11,092 bases of DNA, taken from assembly GCA_021736615.1 (NCBI GenBank), contig JAIPFN010000193.1, positions 1 to 11,092 on the forward strand, read 5' to 3'. Shown here piece after piece: positions 1 through 6,447 of this stretch (position 1 is its first letter; each line of letters opens with the position of its first letter). The notes beneath the pieces were generated by a model. The model made no database searches, was not told where the DNA came from, and saw only the letters and a list, made by a program, of their open reading frames with translations. Both the position numbers and the translations under genes were made by a program. Source of the DNA: Phycisphaerae bacterium (lineage in GTDB: Bacteria > Planctomycetota > Phycisphaerae > Sedimentisphaerales > Anaerohalosphaeraceae).

Positions 1-2
1 GA

Positions 3-644
3 TCAAAAACCCATATCTCTGAGTTTGTCCAACGTCAGTCCCTTACCCTTCCCTGCGATCTGTTCAAGCTGCCTTTTTATCGTCTTACAAATAATATCTG
101 TCTCAATATTTACAATGTCCCCGATCTTAGACGCATTCAATGTGGTTTCTTGCAGCGTTACCGGGATAACGGCGACACTGAAACCTTTGGCATCCAGTTT
201 TGCTACTGTCAGGCTTATTCCGTCTATGGCGACCGAGCCTTTGGCGACTATTTCGCTTAGCAATTCGCCGGGAGTGTCGAATCGTATCTCAACGAAGTCG
301 CCTTTTTTCTCGACCGCGGTGATCTTTGCCAGTCCGTCGACGTGGCCCTGGACGATGTGTCCGCCGAAGCGGCCGCTTGCGAGCATTGCACGTTCGAGGT
401 TGACTTTCGCACCGCCGGTGAGTTTGCCTATTGAACTTTTGCTGACGGTTTCGCCGCTGACGTCAAAATCTGCGACCGAGCCGGTAAGTTTGGTGACGGT
501 AAGGCAGACTCCGTTAACGGCGATGCTATCGCCGAGTTTGGTGCCTTCGGCAAGCGGGCCGATATCGACAGAGACAACTCCGCCAGCCGAACCAAACCGC
601 ACCGACCGAACCACACCCGAATACTCTATAATTCCAGTAAACAT
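3..644 (-). CDS. ribE: Riboflavin synthase, alpha-type (complete)
   Basis: Catalyses the last step of riboflavin synthesis, dismutating two molecules of 6,7-dimethyl-8-ribityllumazine into riboflavin and a pyrimidinedione, in the cytoplasm. At 213 residues it has the usual family length. It shows the classic internal duplication of two lumazine-binding barrels: barrel 1 starts MFTGIIE and carries GDSIAVNGVCLTV (about 38-50), SGETVSKSS and VNLERA (81-86); barrel 2 follows GGHIVQGHVDG (94-104) and carries the matching GSVAIDGISLTV (136-147) and IPVTLQETTL (160-169). The C-terminal helix that mediates trimerisation in the family is visible (VNIETDIICKTIKRQLEQI). The ATG at 644 gives the conserved N-terminus; the ribosome binding site is weak (GGGA). 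No other rib gene is in the window, so it may be a stand-alone gene or lead an operon running off the left edge. Nothing looks degraded. Confidence 0.97.
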   Translation of the reverse strand: MFTGIIEYSGVVRSVRFGSAGGVVSVDIGPLAEGTKLGDSIAVNGVCLTVTKLTGSVADFDVSGETVSKSSIGKLTGGAKVNLERAMLASGRFGGHIVQGHVDGLAKITAVEKKGDFVEIRFDTPGELLSEIVAKGSVAIDGISLTVAKLDAKGFSVAVIPVTLQETTLNASKIGDIVNIETDIICKTIKRQLEQIAGKGKGLTLDKLRDMGF

Positions 645-670
645 TGTTATATCCCAAATTTAAAATTCAT

Positions 671-676
671 ATTATA
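671..676 (-). promoter_or_regulatory. Putative -10 element for ribE
   Basis: Read on the minus strand this is a perfect TATAAT, placing a start of transcription near 664, about 20 bases before the ribE ATG. A good -35 at 17 bases is not obvious (only an ATATTG-like hexamer). AT-rich DNA yields such hexamers by chance, so the call is tentative. Confidence 0.35.
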
Positions 677-750
677 ACGCGCTATGATAAATACAATATG
701 AAAAAGAACACGCAAAAGCCACTAAAAATCCCGCTTTGTATCCGATTTAT

Positions 751-780
751 GCCATTTATCGGCTATAAATGCAATTTTTT
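751..780 (+). terminator. Weak hairpin followed by a T run (terminator-like or operator)
   Basis: ATTTAT (754-759) and ATAAAT (765-770) are inverted repeats around a five-base loop. The stem is extended by GC/GC (751-752 with 771-772) with one bulged C, and six Ts follow at 775-780. The layout is that of an intrinsic terminator, but the stem is AT-rich and no plus-strand gene lies upstream to terminate. It could instead insulate the downstream promoter or be an operator. Confidence 0.2.
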
Positions 781-788
781 ACGATTTT

Positions 789-823
789 TTGCACACATGA
801 CGATAAGAATGTGTTATTATACT
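789..823 (+). promoter_or_regulatory. Putative sigma70-type promoter for the secreted-protein gene
   Basis: TTGCAC (789-794) is followed after 17 bases by TGTTAT (812-817). A better -10-like TATACT (818-823) overlaps just downstream, but at 23-base spacing. Transcription would start near 825-830, giving a leader of about 45 bases before the ATG at 873. Support is by pattern only. Confidence 0.35.
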
Positions 824-872
824 ATATTATACGCTCAAAAAAAACATTAACGCCTGAATGGGGGCCTTATTG

Positions 873-2549
873 ATGAATTATTTAGCCAGAATCAAAAACA
901 TATTTTTAATTCTTGTTCTAATGACCATTTTTGGTTTCTGTTGCGAGTCTTTTGGTTTTGAGGTTCTCGGAACAAGAGAAGCTTTGGAAACGCAGGATAT
1001 GTTAAACAGCGGCTCAAGCAAGCCTGCTCCGCGCAGACCCGTCAGTAGTCGTCCTTCGGCTACTGCCGGCCAGGACTCCAAGGCAGATGTCGCTACTGTC
1101 ATTAATGACGCATATTCGAAGGTAGTTGAGACGATCAATGCTCACCGCAGGCCTTCAAAGGACCAGATCGCTGCAAATGAAGCAGCACTCCACGTCCCCA
1201 TGTCGGCTTTGGGTAATCTCGACACAAACATGCAGACAAAGTACTACATCCTAAAGGCATGGAACGAATATTTTACCGACAATCTAAGGGACGCCCAGGA
1301 AGCCGCTATGAGAGCTTTTAAAAACTCACCGAGTTCCGAAGACGCACGCGTTACCATGACTTCGATTACTCTGCTTGCTGGTGAGAAACCAGTCATATCA
1401 GTCAAAAAGAAAACACCGGCAAAGAACACCGACACCTACCAGAGTTACAATACGTCTTCTCAGGGTACAAATCTCCTCGACCTCGATGTCGACAGTCTTA
1501 AAACGGACCTGACTGACCCGAAAGCTCCCGAGAAAATATTGCCGATGGAACTGGACTGCCTGAACTCAACGACATTTAAATATACTCCCGGCAGCGAATC
1601 GCTTTGTGTGATATTCTGGAAGCTGTCGGAAAAAGACACTGCTTCTCTTTCGTCTTCCGAACCTAACAATCCGTCGGCTAGGCCGGCAACAGCGAGAAAT
1701 ACTCAGCCGCAATACAATGGCGGATACGAGGACGAGTACGCCATGCAGTCCGGTTATAATTCTTACGGCAGCGCGGCAAAAAGTCAGAACCCTACGTTCA
1801 TGTCGAACACTGAAGCGTTTAAGGAAATGTTCTCCGATGGTTTTGGTATGGATAATGTCAAATTTCTCGCGGTCAATACCGATACTCTCGCCGCCAAACA
1901 AAAGGTTGTAGAAAAGCTCATGGAAAACCCCTGGCCCTGGGCCAATGTGATGGCACATGATCCGAAGAGCCGCGATACGCAGTTTAAGAATGTTGTCGTT
2001 ACTCATGAAAAACCGCTGATGGTGATAACAGCAAACGATGGTATGATCAGATATGCAGGACCGGCTGTTGGTTTTCTTGCCCCGATGATGCTAAGCAGAC
2101 TAACCGGGGGAGGTACTAACGCAACGGCCACTAATACAGCGGTAAGCGACCCTTCCAACGGACAAACAGGTGTCGCCAGTAAGATCATGGGGTTGTTTGG
2201 CAACCCCAATCCCGGCAGTGACAAAACTACTGCGGCAAAACCAACCACTGCGGTTAATCCAACCACTTCGGTAAATCCAACAGCTGTGAGAAAAGCGGTA
2301 GATCCCGAGCCGAAGGAGATGAGTGCATCTGACGAATACGCGGCAAGCAAACTTTATGAAAACGCAAAGGCTTTCATTCAGATGGGCAGAAGTATCACCA
2401 CTCCCAAAAGAGGTATCGAAATGTGCCGGGAGCTAATAGCAAATTATCCCAACACAAAATACTCCGAAGGGGCAAGAATGCTGCTTCGAGAGGTTCCCGA
2501 AAGATTCCGCGAGAGATACGGTATTACTAACGAAGAGATGGGCCTGTAG
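873..2549 (+). CDS. Secreted protein with a CXXC-less thioredoxin-like domain and a C-terminal TPR-like segment
   Basis: I do not recognise a named gene. An ATG at 858 is in frame but has no ribosome binding site; the ATG at 873 follows GGGGG (860-864) at 8 bases and gives a cleaner signal peptide, so I chose it (558 residues). Visible parts: signal peptide 1-28 (IFLILVLMTIFGFCC core, probable cleavage near SFG|FEV); a linker rich in Pro and Ser; a helical, repeat-like region about 70-170; a thioredoxin-fold-like domain about 221-405 with SLCVIFWKL as the central strand, PLMVITANDGMIRYAG as the cis-proline strand and following turn, and PWPWANVMA between; a Ser/Asn/Gln/Tyr-rich insert about 257-310; a Thr/Pro/Asn repeat about 455-472; and a TPR-like helix pair at about 487-545 ending in a typical YPNTKYSEGARMLL motif. 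The position where thioredoxins have CXXC has no cysteine, so redox activity is unlikely. A periplasmic or envelope scaffold is my inference. It is divergent from ribE and convergent with the phage-like cluster. Confidence 0.8.
   Translation: MNYLARIKNIFLILVLMTIFGFCCESFGFEVLGTREALETQDMLNSGSSKPAPRRPVSSRPSATAGQDSKADVATVINDAYSKVVETINAHRRPSKDQIAANEAALHVPMSALGNLDTNMQTKYYILKAWNEYFTDNLRDAQEAAMRAFKNSPSSEDARVTMTSITLLAGEKPVISVKKKTPAKNTDTYQSYNTSSQGTNLLDLDVDSLKTDLTDPKAPEKILPMELDCLNSTTFKYTPGSESLCVIFWKLSEKDTASLSSSEPNNPSARPATARNTQPQYNGGYEDEYAMQSGYNSYGSAAKSQNPTFMSNTEAFKEMFSDGFGMDNVKFLAVNTDTLAAKQKVVEKLMENPWPWANVMAHDPKSRDTQFKNVVVTHEKPLMVITANDGMIRYAGPAVGFLAPMMLSRLTGGGTNATATNTAVSDPSNGQTGVASKIMGLFGNPNPGSDKTTAAKPTTAVNPTTSVNPTAVRKAVDPEPKEMSASDEYAASKLYENAKAFIQMGRSITTPKRGIEMCRELIANYPNTKYSEGARMLLREVPERFRERYGITNEEMGL
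2238..2291 (+). repeat. Three 18-base in-frame tandem repeats (Asn/Lys-Pro-Thr linker)
   Basis: Three consecutive 18-base units (2238-2255, 2256-2273, 2274-2291) encode KPTTAV, NPTTSV and NPTAVR. The first two differ at a few bases and the third has decayed. They form a Pro/Thr linker between the thioredoxin-like domain and the C-terminal helices, and the copy number could change by slippage without breaking the frame. Confidence 0.75.
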
Positions 2550-2579
2550 TAAAATCTGCCGAACGGTTTTTCTTATCAG
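2550..2579. other. Convergent junction of 30 bases without a clear terminator
   Basis: This is the whole interval between the stop of the plus-strand secreted-protein gene and the stop of the minus-strand lipoprotein gene. It holds CCGAACGG followed by five Ts, but a 3-base stem around two bases cannot form a stable terminator. No attachment-site-like repeat, tRNA end or integrase remnant is visible. Confidence 0.6.
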
Positions 2580-3143
2580 TTACGCTTTCATCTCCTTGAC
2601 GATCTGACGAGTCGGCTGCGACTGGTTGCTGTGTGCCGTTTTGAACGCAGTCGACATCTCGCTGTTTGTCTTTTTGAACAGTTCATTGCCGAGTACGACT
2701 TCACGAAGTGCATTGCTCTTGAGCTGGGCCGACCGCAAAAACGAAGCGAGCTTTATCCCCCATACCCCGCCAAACAAACCGGCTACTGCGATACCTGCAT
2801 TGATGAAACCGTCGGCGATATCCCATGCGTCAGGTTTTTTGCGTGATATGTCAAAGGCACTATCGGCAATCGCAAAGCTTGACTCGGATAACAGATCGTC
2901 GACTGTAGAAGCGGCAGGCAAATTTTCCGGCAGCCCATAGTCTGCGACAAAGGCACGGCTCTGCAAGGCACTTAGCGAAATAAGCCCGTCAAGATCACTC
3001 GAAACATCCTCGGCGTTTGCAACTGCCTTAGCCATCTCCGCGGTCTTATTATGCAGATAGGCATTCTGTTTGACCACCTCGTCAACTGAGCAACCGCAAA
3101 CGAACAACCCAAATATGCTGATAACAATTAAATTTCTTAACAT
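2580..3143 (-). CDS. Lipoprotein with an internal membrane segment; candidate outer-membrane spanin or lysis accessory
   Basis: The open frame can extend to a TTG at 3161, but the ATG at 3143 has AAGGGGA five bases upstream and yields a proper lipoprotein signal, so I start there (187 residues). The signal peptide is short (LIVISIFGLF) and ends in a lipobox VCGC with Cys18 as the lipidated residue. Residues 20-60 look helical, and a second hydrophobic, Gly-rich stretch lies at about 113-135 (GIAVAGLFGGVWGIKLASF). The C-terminus (ALREVVLGNELFKK onward) resembles the end of small proteins often found in phage lysis regions; this is from memory of the pattern, not a search. It is the last gene of the minus-strand cluster, right after a single-span coiled-coil membrane protein, the order expected for a spanin pair. 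The internal membrane segment is atypical for an outer spanin, so a holin-like or tail-accessory role remains possible. Confidence 0.75.
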   Translation of the reverse strand: MLRNLIVISIFGLFVCGCSVDEVVKQNAYLHNKTAEMAKAVANAEDVSSDLDGLISLSALQSRAFVADYGLPENLPAASTVDDLLSESSFAIADSAFDISRKKPDAWDIADGFINAGIAVAGLFGGVWGIKLASFLRSAQLKSNALREVVLGNELFKKTNSEMSTAFKTAHSNQSQPTRQIVKEMKA

Positions 3144-3153
3144 TACAATCCCC
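3144..3153 (-). promoter_or_regulatory. Ribosome binding site that fixes the lipoprotein start
   Basis: On the minus strand AAGGGGA stands five bases before the ATG at 3143. The only longer in-frame start is a TTG at 3161 with an A/T-only upstream region, so this site decides between them. Confidence 0.7.
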
Positions 3154-3160
3154 TTTTTCA

Positions 3161-3188
3161 ATTGATTATTTATTGTTGATTATTTATT
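3161..3188. repeat. Two 14-base AT-rich tandem repeats
   Basis: Two adjacent copies (3161-3174 and 3175-3188) of a TTGATTATTTATT-containing unit differ only at the first base. They lie in the 56-base gap between the coiled-coil membrane protein gene and the lipoprotein gene, immediately before the lipoprotein leader. They may be simple slippage or an A/U-rich translation enhancer; nothing else is encoded there. Confidence 0.85.
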
Positions 3189-3199
3189 ATTCAAAAAAA

Positions 3200-3442
3200 T
3201 TAATGTGTGCCTTCCATTGCTTTTATTCTGTAGTCCAGGGCTATTGTTTTTTCCTGCATGTCCTCAACTTTGCTGACGAATTGCCCCTGGTTTTCCAGCA
3301 GCATCTTCACGTCCCTCTGCAAACCGTCAAGCTGACGCTGAAGATTAACCCAACTGCCTACGATCAGCGAAGCAAGCAGGAAAAGTTCTAAAAAAAACGA
3401 AAGACTTACCTGCCGATCAACATGAAAACCTTTTTGAACCAT
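3200..3442 (-). CDS. Small single-span membrane protein with coiled coil; candidate inner-membrane spanin
   Basis: An 80-residue protein with a short basic N-terminus (K4, H7, R10), one membrane span at about 14-32 (SLSFFLELFLLASLIVGSW) and then a charged helix to the end with hydrophobic residues at near-heptad spacing (L34, L38, L41, V45, L49, F55, V59, M62, L69, I73, M76), as in a coiled coil. The positive N-terminus predicts the N-in orientation with the coiled coil in the periplasm. That is the inner-spanin layout, and a lipoprotein gene follows directly. The ATG at 3442 has a strong GGGAGG eight bases upstream. Similar single-span coiled-coil proteins sit near lysis genes in many phages. 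No sequence motif proves the role; a holin-associated or tail-tube accessory protein is an alternative. Confidence 0.75.
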   Translation of the reverse strand: MVQKGFHVDRQVSLSFFLELFLLASLIVGSWVNLQRQLDGLQRDVKMLLENQGQFVSKVEDMQEKTIALDYRIKAMEGTH

Positions 3443-3493
3443 TATTAAACCTCCCGCGACTTATAATTATTCTTGCCAATTTATAAAGCGTTA

Positions 3494-5287
3494 TCAAACA
3501 TCAAATTGTCTTTTACGCAATATCCTTAATCTTGTTGTCTGTTTTTCAAAATCCATCACAGCCCGATCAATCCAGAATACACTTCGCCTGTCGTTGCGAA
3601 TACCACATATATCACGCCCATCGCTGCCGCTTATCACTCGATCTCCGACCGCAACAGTCGTTCGCACGAAAGGCGTCTCGACGTCGATAGTTTCAATAAT
3701 ATTGACAATCCGGTTAGCCGACCTGCGAAGCGCACCGAGCAGTTTTTCGCTGTCATCGATGACCGCATTGTCACGATAGAAAATACTGCCGCCGCATACC
3801 TTGCGATATTCGTAAATTGCACCGACCTTTATATGATGATCGCAAACCTCGATAACCGAGTTCACCGGCCCGTCGGCAACGGAGTATATAAGCCGTTCGT
3901 CACTTTCGACAGCTGCTGTAACTCGCAATCGAATATGCGACGATACCGCCGCGTTATAATAATCATCGTCAAGAGCAGCATCACTTATACGTATACCGCA
4001 CTGGTCACTAAGATTTTCAAACTTGCCGTCAAACTTTGCCCAATTGACCCCGGCGTCATAAGAAACCTCCACGTAAACACCGTAGCTTTCTGACGCCTGG
4101 TCGGTGCTTATCGAATCTTCAAACTTTCGGCTGCCGCCGAGAAAAACTGCCTGACTATCTATGCTCGAAAGATCGTACATGTCGCCGCGGTTATATGGAG
4201 CAGGCGAATACTCTCCCGTCTCGTTAAGGCACCACTTACGGTAAACATCGGCAACATCGGAAAAGTCGGCATGGCTTGTTTCGTATTCAGCTTGCGTTCT
4301 GCCTTCAAGTGCCGGATCCCACGCTTCGACAAGCTCAAACGTTGTCTCGAAAACTTTCTTTTCGCCCTGCGCAAAATATCTGTGCGTAACCGGCCAGAAC
4401 GAACTTGTTCGTTTGACCGAGGCGATCTGAGTTTTTGAAAGACTCAACTCTTCACCTTCAAGCTGCATATCAAGTTCGACTTGTCCGTGTTTACCGGGTC
4501 GATAAAAAGATATTCGCGGCCGATTCAAATTGCCGCATGGTACAAACTTCATCGAAATCCCTGCGATGCCGCAGACCTTCTCTAACGCCTCAAGCAAACT
4601 GTCACTGTCGACGTTAAGTTCGTCGCAAATTCTCTCGCCCATAACCGCGTCAATAAGCTCAACCGGAGGGACGGAAAGTTCGCCTAGCGGGATGTATTCG
4701 GCAAGCAAATACTGAACCGCCGCACCACATGACCAGTATGTTCCGCTGCTCTCTGATGAAAATACTCTGCTTTTCTTGCCGTTTCTTATTACATCGCTTC
4801 CGGAAGCATTGCCCTTGCCGCCTTCGTTAAAGATTAGCGAACTACCTTCAATCCGAGATCCCGTATCTCCGTCGTCAACCCGCCGACCGCTAACGGTTAT
4901 TCTTTCCATCTTCGCCGAGTAATCCCTTGTTGCAACCTCAATCATATCTTCGCTGTCATCCAGAACCGCGTCTACATTTTCTATTTGTCCAATAAATATC
5001 CTATGCCTGCCGGGAATCGAGTTACCCTCACCCAGGTCATATACCTCAAACACCTCCACGCATTTCCCGGCTGCTGGCAACTGAGTCGGTTCTTTTGAAG
5101 ATAGCATTTTATAACCTGTATTATCAAACCTGAACCTTGCTGATCCATATTCAGGCGCAGAATCGTCAATGATTTCGACAACCTCAAGAAATTGCGAAAC
5201 TGACCCGTCTATAAATACGATCGCCCGTCCAGCGGGTATCGAAAGCGACCGGCTGGCCCCATTGTAAAAGTCAATCCTGTTAGACAT
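3494..5287 (-). CDS. Large phage tail protein, baseplate-hub-like, with an inserted beta domain
   Basis: 597 residues, no signal peptide, beta-rich and acidic. The N-terminal 130 residues contain RHRIFIGQIENVDAVLDD and MIEVATRDYSAKMERITVSG, the strand pattern of the first domain of tail-hub proteins (a barrel with an F.G.I..V strand followed by a D-Y-S turn). Residues about 185-250 include YLLAEYIPLGEL and ELNVDSDSLLEALEKVCGIAG, similar to the hub module that reads as a defined step followed by LLEAL..VC. Residues about 370-470 look like a separate beta-sandwich carrying SYDAGVNW (409-416), which matches the Asp-box pattern S-x-D-x-G-x-x-W. The C-terminus (LRRSANRIVNIIETIDVETP onward, about 518-597) returns to hub-like strands. 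TAGGAG precedes the ATG. It follows the FN3-like gene by nine bases and precedes the membrane protein genes. The assignment is from architecture and position; a tail-tip or fibre-anchoring protein is the closest alternative. Confidence 0.7.
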   Translation of the reverse strand: MSNRIDFYNGASRSLSIPAGRAIVFIDGSVSQFLEVVEIIDDSAPEYGSARFRFDNTGYKMLSSKEPTQLPAAGKCVEVFEVYDLGEGNSIPGRHRIFIGQIENVDAVLDDSEDMIEVATRDYSAKMERITVSGRRVDDGDTGSRIEGSSLIFNEGGKGNASGSDVIRNGKKSRVFSSESSGTYWSCGAAVQYLLAEYIPLGELSVPPVELIDAVMGERICDELNVDSDSLLEALEKVCGIAGISMKFVPCGNLNRPRISFYRPGKHGQVELDMQLEGEELSLSKTQIASVKRTSSFWPVTHRYFAQGEKKVFETTFELVEAWDPALEGRTQAEYETSHADFSDVADVYRKWCLNETGEYSPAPYNRGDMYDLSSIDSQAVFLGGSRKFEDSISTDQASESYGVYVEVSYDAGVNWAKFDGKFENLSDQCGIRISDAALDDDYYNAAVSSHIRLRVTAAVESDERLIYSVADGPVNSVIEVCDHHIKVGAIYEYRKVCGGSIFYRDNAVIDDSEKLLGALRRSANRIVNIIETIDVETPFVRTTVAVGDRVISGSDGRDICGIRNDRRSVFWIDRAVMDFEKQTTRLRILRKRQFDV

Positions 5288-5296
5288 AATAAACTC

Positions 5297-5989
5297 CTAT
5301 ATAACTTCCGAATCAATATCACTTCCGCCGCCGGTAATCGGTATCGAAGCAATTTCGACGGCGATTTCGGGTGACATTCGCTCATATCCCGATCCGGACA
5401 CCGCACCAACGCAAAACCGCCATTTACCAGGATCGAGCCGGTCGCTTTCAAAAGTGTAAACTCCCCGGCGGCTGTAATCGACACTGCCGGTAACTTCACT
5501 AAGATTGATCTCGCCGTCACCGCCGTTGGAATACACGCAAAATCTAACACATTTAGCTTGTTCATTGATCGGGCAGTAACGCCAGGAAATTCTTACTTTT
5601 GACTCCCAGGTGCGATCAACCGTCACATCCGAAACCGTGTTGCAAGTCTTGCCGACAATCGTTCCATCTTGATTAAAAGAAACCCTTTCAAGCCCACCAA
5701 GACTTTGTTCTTCGAAACCTGCACAGTTAACCGAACGTACCGCGTAAAGATAGCTCTTTCCCGCTTCATGCACGACACCGGAGATACCGATTGCGTTGCT
5801 TTCGATATCGCAAACAGCGAGCACTTTTGAAAAGTCTATTTCCTCTACGCCGCCATCGCCGTCTGAGCGATAAATATTTCTGCACCCGCCGACTCTCGCC
5901 CAGAAATCACCACCGGTAATTCCCATCGACAGCTTCACTCCATTAGCCGAGTCGCCCTCTGATAGTCCCGCACAAAACTTTGCATCCAT
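5297..5989 (-). CDS. Tail structural protein with two FN3-like domains
   Basis: 230 residues, no signal peptide. Two similar beta-sandwich units are visible. Unit 1 (about 25-105) has NIYRSDGDGGVEEIDFSKV, then KSYLYAVRSVNCAGFEEQ. Unit 2 (about 112-215) has RFCVYSNGGDGEINLSEV, then GKWRFCVGAVSGSGYERMSP. In both, a tyrosine-rich strand is followed by an acidic/glycine turn, and the last strands read Y.FxVRAVxxxGxE, the usual end of a fibronectin type III fold. The same DG.GEI turn occurs in the protein at 9305-10072, so the two are probably related. FN3-like domains decorate many phage tails and bind weakly to surfaces. Its stop is nine bases before the hub gene start and its start is one base past the preceding stop, so translation is probably coupled; GGTGAG serves as ribosome binding site. 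Confidence 0.65.
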   Translation of the reverse strand: MDAKFCAGLSEGDSANGVKLSMGITGGDFWARVGGCRNIYRSDGDGGVEEIDFSKVLAVCDIESNAIGISGVVHEAGKSYLYAVRSVNCAGFEEQSLGGLERVSFNQDGTIVGKTCNTVSDVTVDRTWESKVRISWRYCPINEQAKCVRFCVYSNGGDGEINLSEVTGSVDYSRRGVYTFESDRLDPGKWRFCVGAVSGSGYERMSPEIAVEIASIPITGGGSDIDSEVI

Positions 5990-5990
5990 A

Positions 5991-6437
5991 TTAGCTCACC
6001 GCCTTCGGAGTTCTGTCGATGGTTTGTTCATTATCCGTGATCGACAGTTCAAGTATTGTGTCACCGTCATCGTTTTTGATAGTCATATCCCCGCTTACCT
6101 TATTCTGGGCCATCGGTCCGACCATCCGGTTTAAAGCGTAGAAGTCAAGCCGGATCTCAACGGGTATATAACGCTCTGCGTCACTGAGGCCATTTGCTCC
6201 ATTCTTGTCTGCATCGATGACCCCGACAAGGTCACCGGCATCGAACGGGGCGGTCCCGTAGGCGACAGGGAACTTATACCAGCCTCCGCCTATCTCGCTG
6301 ATCGAAGGTGCTGACGCAGACTTGTCGACACCTGCCAGCGTTTTCAAAAATTCAAAGTTCATTTCAGCCGCAGCTCCTGTAAGCCCGGCCCCGCCGCTTG
6401 CCGCATAAAACGGAATCTCAATATTACTGTTTGCCAT
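5991..6437 (-). CDS. Small phage structural protein, upper-baseplate or fibre-adaptor-like
   Basis: 148 residues, no signal peptide or membrane segment. The N-terminal half has FYAASGGAGLTGAAAEMNFEFLK and then APSISEIGGGWYKFPVAYG, a strand-turn pattern common in small tail accessory proteins, followed by ERYIPVEIRLD (88-98). The C-terminal part (MTIKNDDGDTILELSITDN, about 118-136) reads like the acidic beta-hairpin that ends many baseplate-adaptor proteins. The ATG at 6437 follows TAGGAGT. It lies between the beta-helix gene and the FN3-like gene with gaps of 1 to 10 bases. I know no defined function for this family; an adaptor linking spike to baseplate is an inference from position. Confidence 0.6.
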   Translation of the reverse strand: MANSNIEIPFYAASGGAGLTGAAAEMNFEFLKTLAGVDKSASAPSISEIGGGWYKFPVAYGTAPFDAGDLVGVIDADKNGANGLSDAERYIPVEIRLDFYALNRMVGPMAQNKVSGDMTIKNDDGDTILELSITDNEQTIDRTPKAVS

Positions 6438-6447
6438 TTCTTTACTC

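Larger units (their letters stand above)
645..872. promoter_or_regulatory. AT-rich divergent intergenic region between ribE and the secreted-protein gene
   Basis: These 228 bases contain no convincing gene. They separate two divergently transcribed genes, so both promoters should lie here. I see promoter-like elements for each direction and a small hairpin, listed separately. I see no FMN riboswitch: the conserved RFN core and its multi-stem architecture are absent, and the likely ribE leader is only about 20 bases. A 68-codon open frame on the plus strand (644-850) lacks a ribosome binding site and is rich in Lys, Ile, Phe and Tyr, as random AT-rich DNA would be. Confidence 0.6.

Noticed and set aside
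25..663. A 212-codon plus-strand open frame opposite ribE
   Set aside because: It is the antisense of a fully conserved riboflavin synthase; the translation is Ser/Pro/Thr-rich, as expected from an antisense frame.
644..850. A 68-codon plus-strand open frame between ribE and the secreted-protein gene
   Set aside because: No ribosome binding site, composition typical of AT-rich noncoding DNA, and it overlaps the probable promoters of both flanking genes.
645..857. FMN riboswitch upstream of ribE
   Set aside because: No RFN core or multi-stem structure is visible and the likely leader is too short.
2550..2579. Bidirectional terminator or attachment site at the cluster edge
   Set aside because: Only a 3-base stem around two bases plus five Ts; no repeat of this sequence was noticed elsewhere in the window and no tRNA is present.
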